Positions 39,301 through 47,905 of a stretch of DNA of 64,000 nucleotides are shown piece by piece. The position numbers and the translations under genes are program-made. The stretch's first letter is position 1. Each line of letters starts with the position of its first letter. The DNA is taken from assembly GCA_963855995.1 (NCBI GenBank), contig OY979717.1, forward strand, positions 31,682,797 through 31,746,796. Reading direction: 5' to 3'. Source of the stretch: Muricea muricata (taxonomy: Eukaryota > Cnidaria > Anthozoa > Malacalcyonacea > Plexauridae). The notes beneath the pieces are model-generated. The model did no database searches and had not been told where the DNA came from. It saw only the letters and a list, made by a program, of their open reading frames with translations.

Positions 39301-40476
39301 TTTGTTCCTGCACCCGATAATATTATTCCCGAAGGCTCAAAAGTAAGAAAATTAGCACCTAACTTATTACCGAAGAAAAATTACGTGTGTCATATTCGTA
39401 ATTTACTTTTGTACAAAACTTTAGGCGTTCAAGTAACACGCGTCCATCAAGCATTAAAATTTAACGAATCATTATGGTTAAAACCGTATATCGATCTTAA
39501 TACGAGATTACGTGCCGCTGCTACGAACAACGCGGATAAAGATATGTACAAATTATTAAACAACGCTGTTTTTGGAAAAACATGTGAAAATTTACTCGGT
39601 CGTACCGAATATCAACTTGTCGAGTCTCGTAAACAAGCTTTAAAATATATTTCTAAACCAACGTTTAAAGATTATACCGTTTATAACGAAACGCTTGCCG
39701 GTATACACTTGGACCCGTCTAAAGTCGTATTAAACAAACCGAGTTACGTTGGGATAGCCGTTTTAGACTTATCAAAAATCCACATGTATGATTATTTCTA
39801 TAACAACGTTAAAGCCAAGTACGGTGACCGTGCACGATTACAGATGACCGATACGGATTCGTTTCTTTTGGAAATCCAAACCGAAGATTGGTACGACGAT
39901 ATTCGCGATGAAGTTTTAACGTTATACGATACGAGCGCGTACCCGGAAAATCATCCTGCCGGTTTACCACGCGTGAATGAGAAAGTAATTGGATTATGGA
40001 AAGACGAATACAAAGGTCGAGCTGTTAGCGAGTATGCCGGTACGTGTTCTAAATCGTACGCGGTGGCGTTAAGCGATTACCCGGGTAGGTGCGATAAAGA
40101 GTTTTGCGATGGGAAATGTAGGGTAAAAACATGTGTTGGGAATGGTGGAAAAAAATGCAAAGGTGCTAAAAAAGCCGTTGTTAAAAAAGGGATTACGCTC
40201 GAAGATTATAAGGATTGTGTGTTTAATTTACAGTCCAAAAGTTTGGCACAGTTACGTTTTAGAACACACGACCATGAAATGTTTACAGAAAAAATTAGTA
40301 AGATCGCGTTAAGTCCAAAAGATGACAAACGCGTTATTTTATCCGATGGGATTCATACGATACCGATTGGTCATTGGCGTGCGGGCCATGAGAGTTTGGA
40401 ATATGTGAAATTAAATCTAGAAAGATTAGTACAAAAAGGGTCGTTGATGAATTTAGCGTTAAAAGCTATTGTATAA
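36317..40476 (+). pseudogene. polB: Protein-primed DNA polymerase B (one frame break)
   Basis: Replicates the element. The first frame (36317-37357) gives an N-terminal region of about 330 residues, ending in the typical LINI-like segment before a cysteine. After a shift near 37295 the second frame runs to 40476. Residues in the second frame: zinc finger CPYC...H...C (119-139), exonuclease motif I YADFE (172-176), an HNH/EndoVII-like DHCHFRGKFRGAAHGKCNL segment (284-302), Exo II HNGAKYDFHL (315-324) and Exo III YCKVDTVQLAD (490-500). Polymerase motif A is YLDANNLYGWAM (634-645), motif B KLLNNAVFG (774-782) and motif C MTDTDS (872-877). The catalytic residues are all intact. The single break may be an assembly error. 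Confidence 0.95.
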
Positions 40477-40479
40477 ATA

Positions 40480-40884
40480 ATGGATATTACAAAAGCCACG
40501 GAAGCGCAACTATTGCATTTAAAAGATGACCTTATTGGTGATATTAACAGGTTGAAAAATAAGTCTAACAAGAAAAAAGTCGTATTTGCACTAAAAACAT
40601 TTGCGAAAACCGTCTTCGTTGCCGGGACCGTTACGGCTGCATTGTTTTTTCCTCCTGCAATCGTGATTGCCGCATTAGGGGTCGGGGTTGCCTTGGTCGA
40701 TGGCGGACAAAGTACAGTACAAAATATACGTGGTATTAAGAAAAGTAATGTTGATAGAAAAGGGAAACAAGAGGAATTAAAAGGCGTTAGCGAAAAACTT
40801 ATCAGAGAACGGACGCTTCGAGAGATCCGCGAGAACCCAACCGCACAACCTTTGTACCCGAGTTTGGAGGTATCAAAAGAGTAA
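40480..40884 (+). CDS. Unknown Polinton protein with membrane segment
   Basis: 134 codons. It starts three bases after the polymerase stop in the context TATAAATAATG. The N-terminal part is charged and helical (residues 1-42). A hydrophobic stretch FVAGTVTAALFFPPAIVIAA (about 45-64) runs on to ALGVGVALVDGG. A basic, coiled-coil-like tail follows (KKSNVDRKGKQEELKGVSEK). It may be a virion membrane or membrane-active protein. No family recognised. A hairpin follows at 40910-40936. Confidence 0.75.
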   Translation: MDITKATEAQLLHLKDDLIGDINRLKNKSNKKKVVFALKTFAKTVFVAGTVTAALFFPPAIVIAALGVGVALVDGGQSTVQNIRGIKKSNVDRKGKQEELKGVSEKLIRERTLREIRENPTAQPLYPSLEVSKE

Positions 40885-40909
40885 AAATTGCAATGAATTT
40901 TGAATGGAA

Positions 40910-40936
40910 TTTTGTAATCTTGTAAAGATTACAAAA
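40910..40936. terminator. Intergenic hairpin, 11-bp arms
   Basis: TTTTGTAATCT / AGATTACAAAA with loop TGTAA, ending six bases before the next start codon. Confidence 0.4.
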
Positions 40937-40941
40937 TAAAT

Positions 40942-41325
40942 ATGTCTTATGACGAAATAAAAAACAGGACTGTGTATATGTTGTGTCGTACCGACGGTGG
41001 GGATGATGTTTATATAGGTAGTACGTCTTTCCCTTTAGGAAAACGGTTCGCTGAGCATAAACAAAATGCTGGAAACCCTTCAAGGTTAAAATACCATGGT
41101 GGTTCTAAATTATACAAGAGAATGCGCGAAGTTGGTGTTCACCGTTGGAAGATTGTACCGTTGTTAACGTTTGCATGCAATCGGGACACAATTTTTGAGT
41201 TCGAGCGGGAATGGGTAAAAGCGGTCGGTGCAAATCTTAATACGTCTTTACCGATTAGTGAAGATGTAACTAGAAGGGACTGTCAAAGACGGTACGATGA
41301 AAAAAATAAAGAAAAAAGGCGGTAG
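40942..41325 (+). CDS. Free-standing GIY-YIG endonuclease
   Basis: 127 codons. Classic GIY-YIG opening VYMLCRTDGGDDVYIGST, followed by a LGKRFAEHKQN helix (conserved Arg), KLYKRMREVG and a WKIVPLL strand. It ends with a short basic tail (RRYDEKNKEKRR). Such single-domain nucleases occur in viruses and homing elements and cut DNA. In this element it may process replication intermediates or act as a selfish gene. It is unrelated in detail to the GIY-YIG domains of the neighbouring PLEs. Start context ATAAATATG. Intact. Confidence 0.88.
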   Translation: MSYDEIKNRTVYMLCRTDGGDDVYIGSTSFPLGKRFAEHKQNAGNPSRLKYHGGSKLYKRMREVGVHRWKIVPLLTFACNRDTIFEFEREWVKAVGANLNTSLPISEDVTRRDCQRRYDEKNKEKRR

Positions 41326-41428
41326 TATTGTGCATTATGTAACCTTACATCTAAAAAGTAAATATAACTTGGAACGCCATTTCGATACATACAAGCATTT
41401 TATGAATTGGGTATGGGATATAGACTAA
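41297..41428 (+). CDS. Small ORF overlapping the GIY-YIG 3' end
   Basis: 43 codons: starts MKKIKKKGGSIVHYVTLHL and ends HFMNWVWDID. It overlaps the previous gene by 29 bases in another frame. Composition (basic start, aromatic end) is not random-looking, and it fills the gap before the hairpin at 41447. Function unknown; could be chance. Confidence 0.4.
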   Translation: MKKIKKKGGSIVHYVTLHLKSKYNLERHFDTYKHFMNWVWDID

Positions 41429-41446
41429 AAAAAATCACACCCAAAA

Positions 41447-41477
41447 TTTTTTTATACCTTTTAAAGGTATAAAAAAA
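41447..41477. terminator. Intergenic hairpin, 14-bp arms
   Basis: TTTTTTTATACCTT / AAGGTATAAAAAAA with loop TTA. It ends at the base before the next start codon. Confidence 0.45.
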
Positions 41478-41960
41478 ATGGAAAATGCTAACCATAGGAA
41501 AGATTTATTCCAAAAAGTTTTTAGAGAATTTGAGCGTAATTGTTTAAAGGTTGACATCGGGAGAGACTATAGAGAATCTATAAATTTTCAAGAAGCCGTC
41601 TTATTCTACATATTTAACTTATGCGAATTAAACCCAACAAATAGGCTTGGAAAAATTATCAATGAATTTTTAAAATTATCTTTTTTTGAAGGACCCGACC
41701 AACGCCGTGGGATATACAAACCCATTAAGTATATATTACTCCCCGTCCTCTGGCGCGATCATAAAGCGGTCGAACGTAAAAAGCAAAAAAAATTATCGTT
41801 TCTTGCTAACGAATTAAGTAACGCAGGACAACACGTCCAAGGACATATCGTGCGTACGATTGTGGAACCATACATTCGAGATTTGAACCGAAAATGGGCT
41901 AAAATGACAGCTTTAGATAAATTAAAAACGGTACCACCAACATCAGCGTGGAAATTCTAA
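41478..41960 (+). CDS. Unknown Polinton protein
   Basis: 160 codons, intact. Helical and charged: KDLFQKVFREFERNCLKVD, EAVLFYIFNLCELNPTNRLG, then a basic segment (LWRDHKAVERKKQKKLSFLA) and PYIRDLNRKWAKM. No domain recognised, no membrane segment. It is convergent with the next minus-strand gene. Their stops face each other across a 12-bp hairpin that contains this gene's stop codon. Confidence 0.75.
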   Translation: MENANHRKDLFQKVFREFERNCLKVDIGRDYRESINFQEAVLFYIFNLCELNPTNRLGKIINEFLKLSFFEGPDQRRGIYKPIKYILLPVLWRDHKAVERKKQKKLSFLANELSNAGQHVQGHIVRTIVEPYIRDLNRKWAKMTALDKLKTVPPTSAWKF

Positions 41961-41981
41961 ACGAGAAATTCGTTTAGAATT
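41953..41981. terminator. Hairpin between convergent genes, 12-bp arms
   Basis: AATTCTAAACGA / TCGTTTAGAATT with loop GAAAT. The left arm includes the stop codon of the + strand gene. Confidence 0.45.
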
Positions 41982-41983
41982 AT

Positions 41984-42301
41984 TTAATCTTCTTCTTGTT
42001 TCAGGTTTTTTAATGGCTGTGGGATAGCATTTTCTCCAAAAAGGACATACGTGAATCCAGGGTCCACAAAGTCTTTTAGGCGATAAATCCTAGTAGAAAG
42101 TTGTTTTATGTGTCTCAGTATATTTAGATTATCTTCACAGATATCAGATTCTACCCTTCTTCTTCTTTCTTCTTCTTCATGTTCCTTCAATCGTTCAAAT
42201 ATACCCAATGTAAAAAATACGCCCGCTGTTATATAATCCTTAGTAGTTAACGCGAGGATCACGGCTGCTGATAATTGTACGGATGACTTGTTAAACCGCA
42301 T
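41984..42301 (-). CDS. Small Polinton protein, hydrophobic N-terminus, coiled tail
   Basis: 105 codons. Start context ATAATAAATG. Residues about 8-36 are hydrophobic (LSAAVILALTTKDYITAGVF), probably membrane-associated. An acidic/basic heptad-like stretch (RLKEHEEEERRRRVESD) and a short globular tail follow. It is divergent from 42421, with tandem repeats in the shared upstream region. Function unknown. Confidence 0.7.
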   Translation of the reverse strand: MRFNKSSVQLSAAVILALTTKDYITAGVFFTLGIFERLKEHEEEERRRRVESDICEDNLNILRHIKQLSTRIYRLKDFVDPGFTYVLFGENAIPQPLKNLKQEED

Positions 42302-42333
42302 TTATTATATAGAGAAAAAATTTTTTTTTGTAA

Positions 42334-42390
42334 AGTACTTTACAAAGAACTTGTTGAAGTACTTTACAAAGAACTTGTTGAAGTACTTTA
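42334..42390. promoter_or_regulatory. Tandem 24-bp repeats in a divergent promoter region
   Basis: AGTACTTTACAAAGAACTTG-containing unit at 42334-42357 and 42358-42381, with a partial third copy to 42390. They lie between two divergently oriented genes (starts at 42301 - and 42421 +). AGTACTTTA is partly palindromic and could be a binding site. Confidence 0.5.
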
Positions 42391-42420
42391 AAAAAAGAAT
42401 ACAAGTCATTTAAATAAATA

Positions 42421-42729
42421 ATGTCAGAAGAACCTAAAATAACTACGACCGAAAAAGTAAAAAACCCTGGCCGGGTAGCAGCAGGAAAACGTTTAGCAGC
42501 TATTTCCAAAGAAACCAAAGCACGGAAAGCCGAGGAACGTAGAAGAGCCGAAAAAGAAGAAGAATGTATTGAAAACTCAAACATCCTCTATGTATCCGTA
42601 GGTACGCTCGGTGTAGCCGGCCTTGGCTACGGTGCTTATAGGTTCTTTTGTAGGGACGAAGAAAAACAACAAGAGCAACCACAGACACAAGAAAAACAAC
42701 CAGAAAAAAAAAATTTTGATGATTTGTAA
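42421..42729 (+). CDS. Small single-pass membrane protein (KNPGRVAAGKRLA family)
   Basis: 102 codons. A basic segment with VKNPGRVAAGKRLAAISKE, then a charged helix. A membrane span follows (ILYVSVGTLGVAGLGYGAYR, about residues 60-79) and a Gln/Lys/Glu-rich tail. I recall similar small proteins in cnidarian Polintons; role unknown. Start context TAAATAAATAATG. Confidence 0.75.
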   Translation: MSEEPKITTTEKVKNPGRVAAGKRLAAISKETKARKAEERRRAEKEEECIENSNILYVSVGTLGVAGLGYGAYRFFCRDEEKQQEQPQTQEKQPEKKNFDDL

Positions 42730-42737
42730 ATAAATAA

Positions 42738-42974
42738 GTAATATCTTTAACGAAAGAAGAAGTTTTAAATAGTTTGTATAATTCTGGGCTTATCACGGTT
42801 GGGGCCGCTGGAGTATCGATGGCAAGCAGTAAACTTTTAAGAGAAAACCTTGGCGTGACACGGACAATGCAAAATTTGGTGAAGATGGCAGTCGCAGGGG
42901 GTGGTGGGTCATTACTCGTAAAATTCGCACAGAAAAAAGATTGGGTCCCGGCTGAACCGTTTAAAAAGGCTTAA
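42738..42974 (+). pseudogene. Small hydrophobic Polinton protein, start codon lost
   Basis: An open frame from 42738 without ATG: ISLTKEEVLNSLYNSGLITV, then AAGVSMASSKLLRENLGV and a Gly-rich hydrophobic segment. It ends KKDWVPAEPFKKA. An ATA at 42741 stands exactly where the upstream A/T-rich context predicts the start, suggesting an ATG-to-ATA change. It is followed nine bases later by the next gene. Confidence 0.6.
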
Positions 42975-42982
42975 ATAAAAGA

Positions 42983-43387
42983 ATGGCAAGCGTCGTAGCA
43001 GGCGGGTTATTTAATGCTGTTGCTTTTGCAGGTGCCGGTTACGTTTTCCACAAATTAGACAAAAAAGGATACGAAGATGAAATGAAAAGACATAATTTAG
43101 CCATGGAACGGTTAAAAGCAGCAGAAGACGAATGGTACAAAGAATCCATCGAAAAAAAAAACAAAGTCGCCTTATTACACCAACAATTAGTCGATGCGAA
43201 TAAAGATTTAGATGCGACGAACGAAGCGCTACACAAGTTACGGGCGGCAATGGACGAAGATATTGGACCGAAACCTACGATAAACGATTATTACGAACCG
43301 TCCGACGAGATGAAAACGTATACGAACGTTGTCGTTGGCGTTACGGGGTCGGTAGCAGGAGTTTTAGCAACTAAACTATTGTTTTAA
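42983..43387 (+). CDS. Polinton protein with two membrane segments and a coiled coil
   Basis: 134 codons. N-terminal hydrophobic segment (ASVVAGGLFNAVAFAGAGYV), then a long charged helix/coiled coil (about residues 28-95). A NDYYEPSDEMKTY linker precedes a C-terminal membrane segment (VVVGVTGSVAGVLATKLLF). Probably a virion membrane-spanning or scaffold protein. Intact. Its stop lies six bases before a perfect palindrome shared with the convergent neighbour. Confidence 0.75.
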   Translation: MASVVAGGLFNAVAFAGAGYVFHKLDKKGYEDEMKRHNLAMERLKAAEDEWYKESIEKKNKVALLHQQLVDANKDLDATNEALHKLRAAMDEDIGPKPTINDYYEPSDEMKTYTNVVVGVTGSVAGVLATKLLF

Positions 43388-43392
43388 ATGAG

Positions 43393-43418
43393 TTTCATAA
43401 CCTGTACAGGTTATGAAA
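43393..43418. terminator. Perfect 26-bp palindrome between convergent genes
   Basis: TTTCATAACCTG TA CAGGTTATGAAA. The right arm contains the stop codon of the minus-strand gene (43411-43413). Confidence 0.5.
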
Positions 43419-44924
43419 TTACAAAACAAATTTCGTGACTAAAAACCCTATTCCAATATTCCGTACTACCTAAAAGGTATGGAAGATGAGCATTGGGTTG
43501 TGTTGTTACAGTTGGTGGTTTTACCGTTGTTGTCGGTTTTACCGTTGGTGGTATAGGTGGTTTTTTCGTTACCTTAGGTGCTACGTAATTCACTTTTGTA
43601 TTCACGCCAAATTTCATGGCGTTCGTAGCGATGGTTAAAACGTTGTTGTACCCTTCGACTTTATTTTTTAAAATAATCATGTTGGATGGGATTAAAATAA
43701 TACCTGGCGTGATAGCCATGTTTAATACGACGTTTGTGTCTTGAATGGCTTTTCGCATGTCCGAAATGGCTTTTGACGGGTTATCTTGTGCGATCGTATC
43801 TTGAACAAGCCGATGAAATATTTGCTGCGTTTGTAACGATTTTGCACCTTGCCCGACAATAGGCCATCGCGTTTGTGCTTGTGCTCCTAAGACGCTATAC
43901 ACGTACGATTCAATAGCCGATTGTACTAAAATTTGTCCGGTTTTTGTAAGACCGTCGCTATCGTCTTTAATGAATTTCATCCAATCGGTATCGCTATCGT
44001 CGTTAATGAATTTCATCCAATCGGTATCGCTATCGTCTTTAATGAATTTCATCCAATCGGTATCGCTATCGTTAACGACTTTTGAAACTTCTTCGTAGTC
44101 GATACCAAGCACACCGGTATTATTCGCCGACATCCTATACCTATAATTCCTAATGTTATTTTTATTCGCATGATGCGAATACCAATAATTTATCTCGGCA
44201 CGCGTCCGTTCAAATTTATGAGCCCATATACGTTTGTGTGGAATATTTTTTTGAATTATTTTTTTAATATCGTTTGCAATATACGACGACATTTTTTCTG
44301 GCGTTCCCGTAAACCGTTTCATATGGTAATAGAGGCAATACCGCGCAATACTTGTAACAACGTTATTATCACCTGTTAAATGTTTCCGGCTTATTCCACC
44401 CACGTAAGAAATAATGTAAGCTGCTAATAACGATGCAAAATACGGATCGTCTTTGTTCACGGCTATTTTTGTAATATCGTTTGCGTTTCCTTCCCACGAT
44501 GTAGACAACGCGTCGAAATTACTTGTAAACCCAGAATTTGCATTGACGTAAATGGTGAATTTCCTATAATTGTGTGGTAACGACGACGACGGTAAGGTAA
44601 ACAGTGCAACCGTCCCACTCGTGTCCCAGATGGTCGGTAACCAGTGTAATTCGCCCGAATATAATTTCTTAAAATCATCGGTCGTAATGTCTAAAAATTG
44701 TCCGTCGCGAACTTTAAAGTCAACACTCGTCCCGGTAACGTCGCCTGTCTTGGATAAGGTAACGATAAACTTGAACCTATCCAAACGAGCGTTCGGGTAT
44801 TGTTGGACGAATTGTTTTCCCATGCGTTTTTTGGTATTTTGAAAGTTCGTAACGCTTTGTTATAATTCGATCCGTAATATTGTCTGTACGACGTTTCGTA
44901 TTTGGTAAGATCTTCTTCCGACAT
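43411..44924 (-). pseudogene. Unknown large Polinton protein with frame switch at A AAA AAC
   Basis: The likely start is the ATG at 44924 (context TCAATAAAAATG), opening MSEEDLTKYETSYRQYYG. After about 33 codons the frame must shift by -1 to join the 470-codon frame that runs to 43411. The join coincides with the heptamer A AAA AAC at 44827-44833, in the correct phase. The long part has a beta-rich start (FKFIVTLSKTGDVTG), a helical middle and a repeat of DDSDTDWMKFIK three times (about residues 253-290). The tail is Pro/Thr-rich (PPTVKPTTTVKPPTV). No domain recognised; possibly a virion or spike-related protein. Either programmed frameshifting or a one-base deletion explains the break. Confidence 0.65.
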
Positions 44925-44926
44925 TT

Positions 44927-45994
44927 TTATTGAATATCCTTTATATCTTTTACCGGAATCCACGATGGACTATCGTACCCTAACCATTTTACTAATGCCA
45001 TTCCGTTCTTTTTCCGGATTATTTTTTCTATCCTGTACGTATCGTCTTTTTTGTTGATTAGGGACAATTCTTGTTCGTAAAATTTACCGATAATTGGCTC
45101 TCCTTCGTGGTCTTCTATTTCGTAAACGGTGGGATCTCCTCGAAGGACTTTAGACACTTTAAAAATTTCTTCGGTGAAATTGGCTTCGTACCCTTTGGCA
45201 AAAATACTTTTGTATTTGCTCACTCTAACCGTATCTCCGACCTTGAAGTTAGGCGGTTGTAAACCATCCAAAACATGCCCGTATAACGTAACCCATACCT
45301 TATTTTCATTTGTTTTGTCCACGTCATTTGGTTTCATATGAATACTACTGTGTTTGGTATTGTTATAATTTTTGGTAAGATCGTCTAAAACACCGATCCA
45401 ATTACGTGCACCTTTACTGTAAAAATATTTTTCCATCTTTGTTTTCAATGTCCGATTAAACCTTTCGACGATAGCCGCTTTCTTCTCGGATTGTGTAGAA
45501 AAGTAATGAACGTTATGGCTTTCCAGTAATTCTCTAACACCCACGTTATAAAATTCTTTTCCTTCGTCAAACTGGACCACGTTAGGGTATTTTCCAAATC
45601 TTGTTTTAAAGGTACCTAATAGTTGGTCGACGGCTTTCGTCATATTTTTTGTATCTTTCCTGTAGACGGGGACTGTAAAAGCATACCGACTAAGAATTTC
45701 TATAGATGTTAATATGCAACGGTACCCTTTGTTTTTACTGGCGTATTGTCCCATATCGACAAGGTCCATTTGTATTTGATCGGCAAGACCTTTGACAAAT
45801 GTTTTCATGAATTTATGTTTCCGAATGATAGGTTTGAACCTCGTATAGGTATCTTGTGTTTCCAACCATTCTTTAACAAGTCGTCTACTCACTTTAACCC
45901 CATCCGCTTTAGCTTTTTGGTATAATCTCTCAGCAGATTGATAACCTTTAGAAGGATCGTAGTAAATATCCCTTAATTCCTGTTCGTTGATCAT
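44927..45994 (-). CDS. DDE integrase with C-terminal chromodomain
   Basis: 355 codons, intact. The N-terminal helical region (1-70) has no clear HHCC zinc finger. The catalytic core has D77 (IQMDLVDM), D143 (VVQFDEGKEFYN) and E177 (AAIVERFNRTLK), the D,D(33-35)E arrangement. An SH3-like segment with FKVGDTVRVSKYKSIFAKGY follows. The chromodomain at about 321-355 reads YRIEKII..., ALVKWLGYDSPSWIPV. It inserts the element into the genome; the chromodomain may target histone marks. It lies four bases downstream of the penton-like gene on the same strand. Start context GAATAAAAAATG. Confidence 0.96.
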   Translation of the reverse strand: MINEQELRDIYYDPSKGYQSAERLYQKAKADGVKVSRRLVKEWLETQDTYTRFKPIIRKHKFMKTFVKGLADQIQMDLVDMGQYASKNKGYRCILTSIEILSRYAFTVPVYRKDTKNMTKAVDQLLGTFKTRFGKYPNVVQFDEGKEFYNVGVRELLESHNVHYFSTQSEKKAAIVERFNRTLKTKMEKYFYSKGARNWIGVLDDLTKNYNNTKHSSIHMKPNDVDKTNENKVWVTLYGHVLDGLQPPNFKVGDTVRVSKYKSIFAKGYEANFTEEIFKVSKVLRGDPTVYEIEDHEGEPIIGKFYEQELSLINKKDDTYRIEKIIRKKNGMALVKWLGYDSPSWIPVKDIKDIQ

Positions 45995-45997
45995 TTT

Positions 45998-46669
45998 TTA
46001 TTCGATATATAATTCGAACATGACCGTTAACCCAACACTGTATCCGATATTCGTGTTGACGTCGAATTTGAACTTACTGTGGTCACCGTTTAGGACCGAC
46101 ACCGACGTGTGAATATTATCGTACGGTGTAACGGATTCGTTTAAACTTTGTTCGGTCGTAACGGGAATACGTGCAAAAACTCGGCTCTGGTTACCGTTTG
46201 TATCGAAATTCCGGTCGATATACACACAATTACACCCAAGCGTTACGTACCGTAACCCGCGATTAATATCAACGACAAACGGTGACTTCGATTTGGTATT
46301 AATTGGGATAATTGTATTTTCTGGGAACCCAAGCAACGGACCAAAACGATATAAGTTTAACTTTTTTGGTGATTGGATAGCACAACGGTTATCGTGTTTG
46401 TGCCGTTCTAGCGTAATACCGGATTCGGCTAAACGGTCGGCAATCATATTAAACGTCCAGTACCCTTCTTCAAACGCAACACCCGTGGCAGGATGGTCGG
46501 GAACCGTTATAAATTTTATAAGATCGTTGTCGTTGGTTACAATGTTCTTATACTTCCATAACACGCTAATATTTTTCACGTGTATTTTTTCCCCGTACTT
46601 TGTCGTTATACACTTTTGAAGAAAAACGTCGGTTGTGCCCGTATCGAGCGATAACATAAGTTTATCCAT
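45998..46669 (-). CDS. Probable penton-like minor capsid protein
   Basis: 223 codons, intact, rich in predicted beta strands. Contains LYRFGPLLGFPENTIIPIN and GLRYVTLGCNCVYIDR, and ends GYSVGLTVMFELYIE. Size and beta-rich character, a LLGF motif, and its place beside the integrase fit the single jelly-roll minor capsid (penton) of Polintons. This is a judgement from overall pattern, not from catalytic or diagnostic residues. It is divergent from 46686, with only 16 bp between start codons. Confidence 0.5.
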   Translation of the reverse strand: MDKLMLSLDTGTTDVFLQKCITTKYGEKIHVKNISVLWKYKNIVTNDNDLIKFITVPDHPATGVAFEEGYWTFNMIADRLAESGITLERHKHDNRCAIQSPKKLNLYRFGPLLGFPENTIIPINTKSKSPFVVDINRGLRYVTLGCNCVYIDRNFDTNGNQSRVFARIPVTTEQSLNESVTPYDNIHTSVSVLNGDHSKFKFDVNTNIGYSVGLTVMFELYIE

Positions 46670-46670
46670 C

Positions 46671-46686
46671 TTTTATTTAAATAAAA
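46671..46686. promoter_or_regulatory. 16-bp palindrome separating two divergent start codons
   Basis: TTTTATTTAAATAAAA. The minus-strand start is at 46669 and the plus-strand start at 46686, so both genes have the same AAATAAAA leader. Promoter elements must be inside this palindrome or within the opposing genes. Confidence 0.55.
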
Positions 46687-47905
46687 TGGACGAGATTGAA
46701 TTAGATAACCTCGGTGAAGACCCTATACCGGAAGAAGAAGGGGAAGAAGAAACAGATATGGAATGGCGTGACGAAAGTGTGGTCATCATGAGCGGGATGA
46801 ACCCAGACTTACGTCAAGGTTTAGAAGAAGAAAAACAATTAAGCCGATCGTGAATTAGGGAAAATTCAAGGCGTTAGGAACCGTGGATACACGGAAGATA
46901 AAAAAAACCTTAAAGAATTAGGTATTTCCCTGAACAAAGGAGACGGTCCATTTGCAAAAAGTATTTTTGAAAAACTAAAAGTAACCGTGAACAGGAAAGG
47001 GAAGGTCAACGGTGCAGAATTTGATAACGTTCGGATTATTGTTCAAAAAGGGAAAACACTCGTGTACACGGAAGATACGAAGAAATTAGCCAAAGTGACC
47101 GAATTTAAAGAACTCGTAAACAAAGCCGAATTGGAACATAAAAAACACCGGCAGCGTTAATTGAAGAAACGTTACCGGACATACCCGTTACTACGGACCT
47201 CGAACATGCGGTTGTACGAAACAGCACTGAAGATTTAGTACATTTTATCGATGAGAAAGTTGCGGAAATAGAAGCCAAAGCTAAAAAGTCAGCGACGATC
47301 AGCGAGCAAACAATACGCGAATTCGGTGGGATTATAAGAATACCCAACCCCGAACTTAATTTAGATAACGGTTGATAAAAGAACAAGAAAATAAATTTCG
47401 TCAACTTGCTAGAGATGAACCAAAACTCTTAGAGAAAAGTTTATACGAGGCAATGGCTGATACGTGCGTACTCAAAGCCGACGAAATTCGGTTACGACGA
47501 AGCGAACGACCAGAAAGTGTAGAAGTCCAATCCATGGTCGAAGAAGAAGCCCAACAAAACGATCTAACGCGTTTTGAACGGTTTAAACAATGGGCTAAAA
47601 GAAACCTTGGAGGCATTTCCGTCGTTGCCATCTCGGTTGCAGGTATTATAACCACTATCGTTATGAGTGCACGGACCGTCATCAAAAAAGGGGCACGAGC
47701 CACAAGTAAATTTGCAAAGGCATTAGCTAAAGTCGGTGAAAAAAGTAGCACCGATCATCGCTGGTCTTTTAAATTTAGCCGCTAAACTTTTGACGTTAAG
47801 TGCAGATGCCGTTGGTTTCCTTGCAAAAAATTTATGGTTGCTTGCTGTCGCTATTGCGTATATTTTGTATAAAAAAATACAAGAAAAAAAGTTATTAAAT
47901 AAATG
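46686..47905 (+). pseudogene. Large Polinton coiled-coil/membrane protein, several frame breaks
   Basis: Consecutive open segments in changing frames cover the region without gaps. First is an acidic start (MDEIELDNLGEDPIPEEEGE). Then comes FAKSIFEKLKVTVNRKGKV, a long helical part, and EQTIREFGGIIRIPNPEL. After that follow a KFRQLARDEPKLLEKS helix and an Ala/Val-rich multi-membrane end (GGISVVAISVAGIITTIVMS; KNLWLLAVAIAYILYKK). Breaks are near 46853, 47145, 47365 and 47745. Those at 47145 and 47745 are at runs of six A. Similar proteins are common in cnidarian Polintons. A structural or scaffold role is possible, not proven. Confidence 0.7.
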
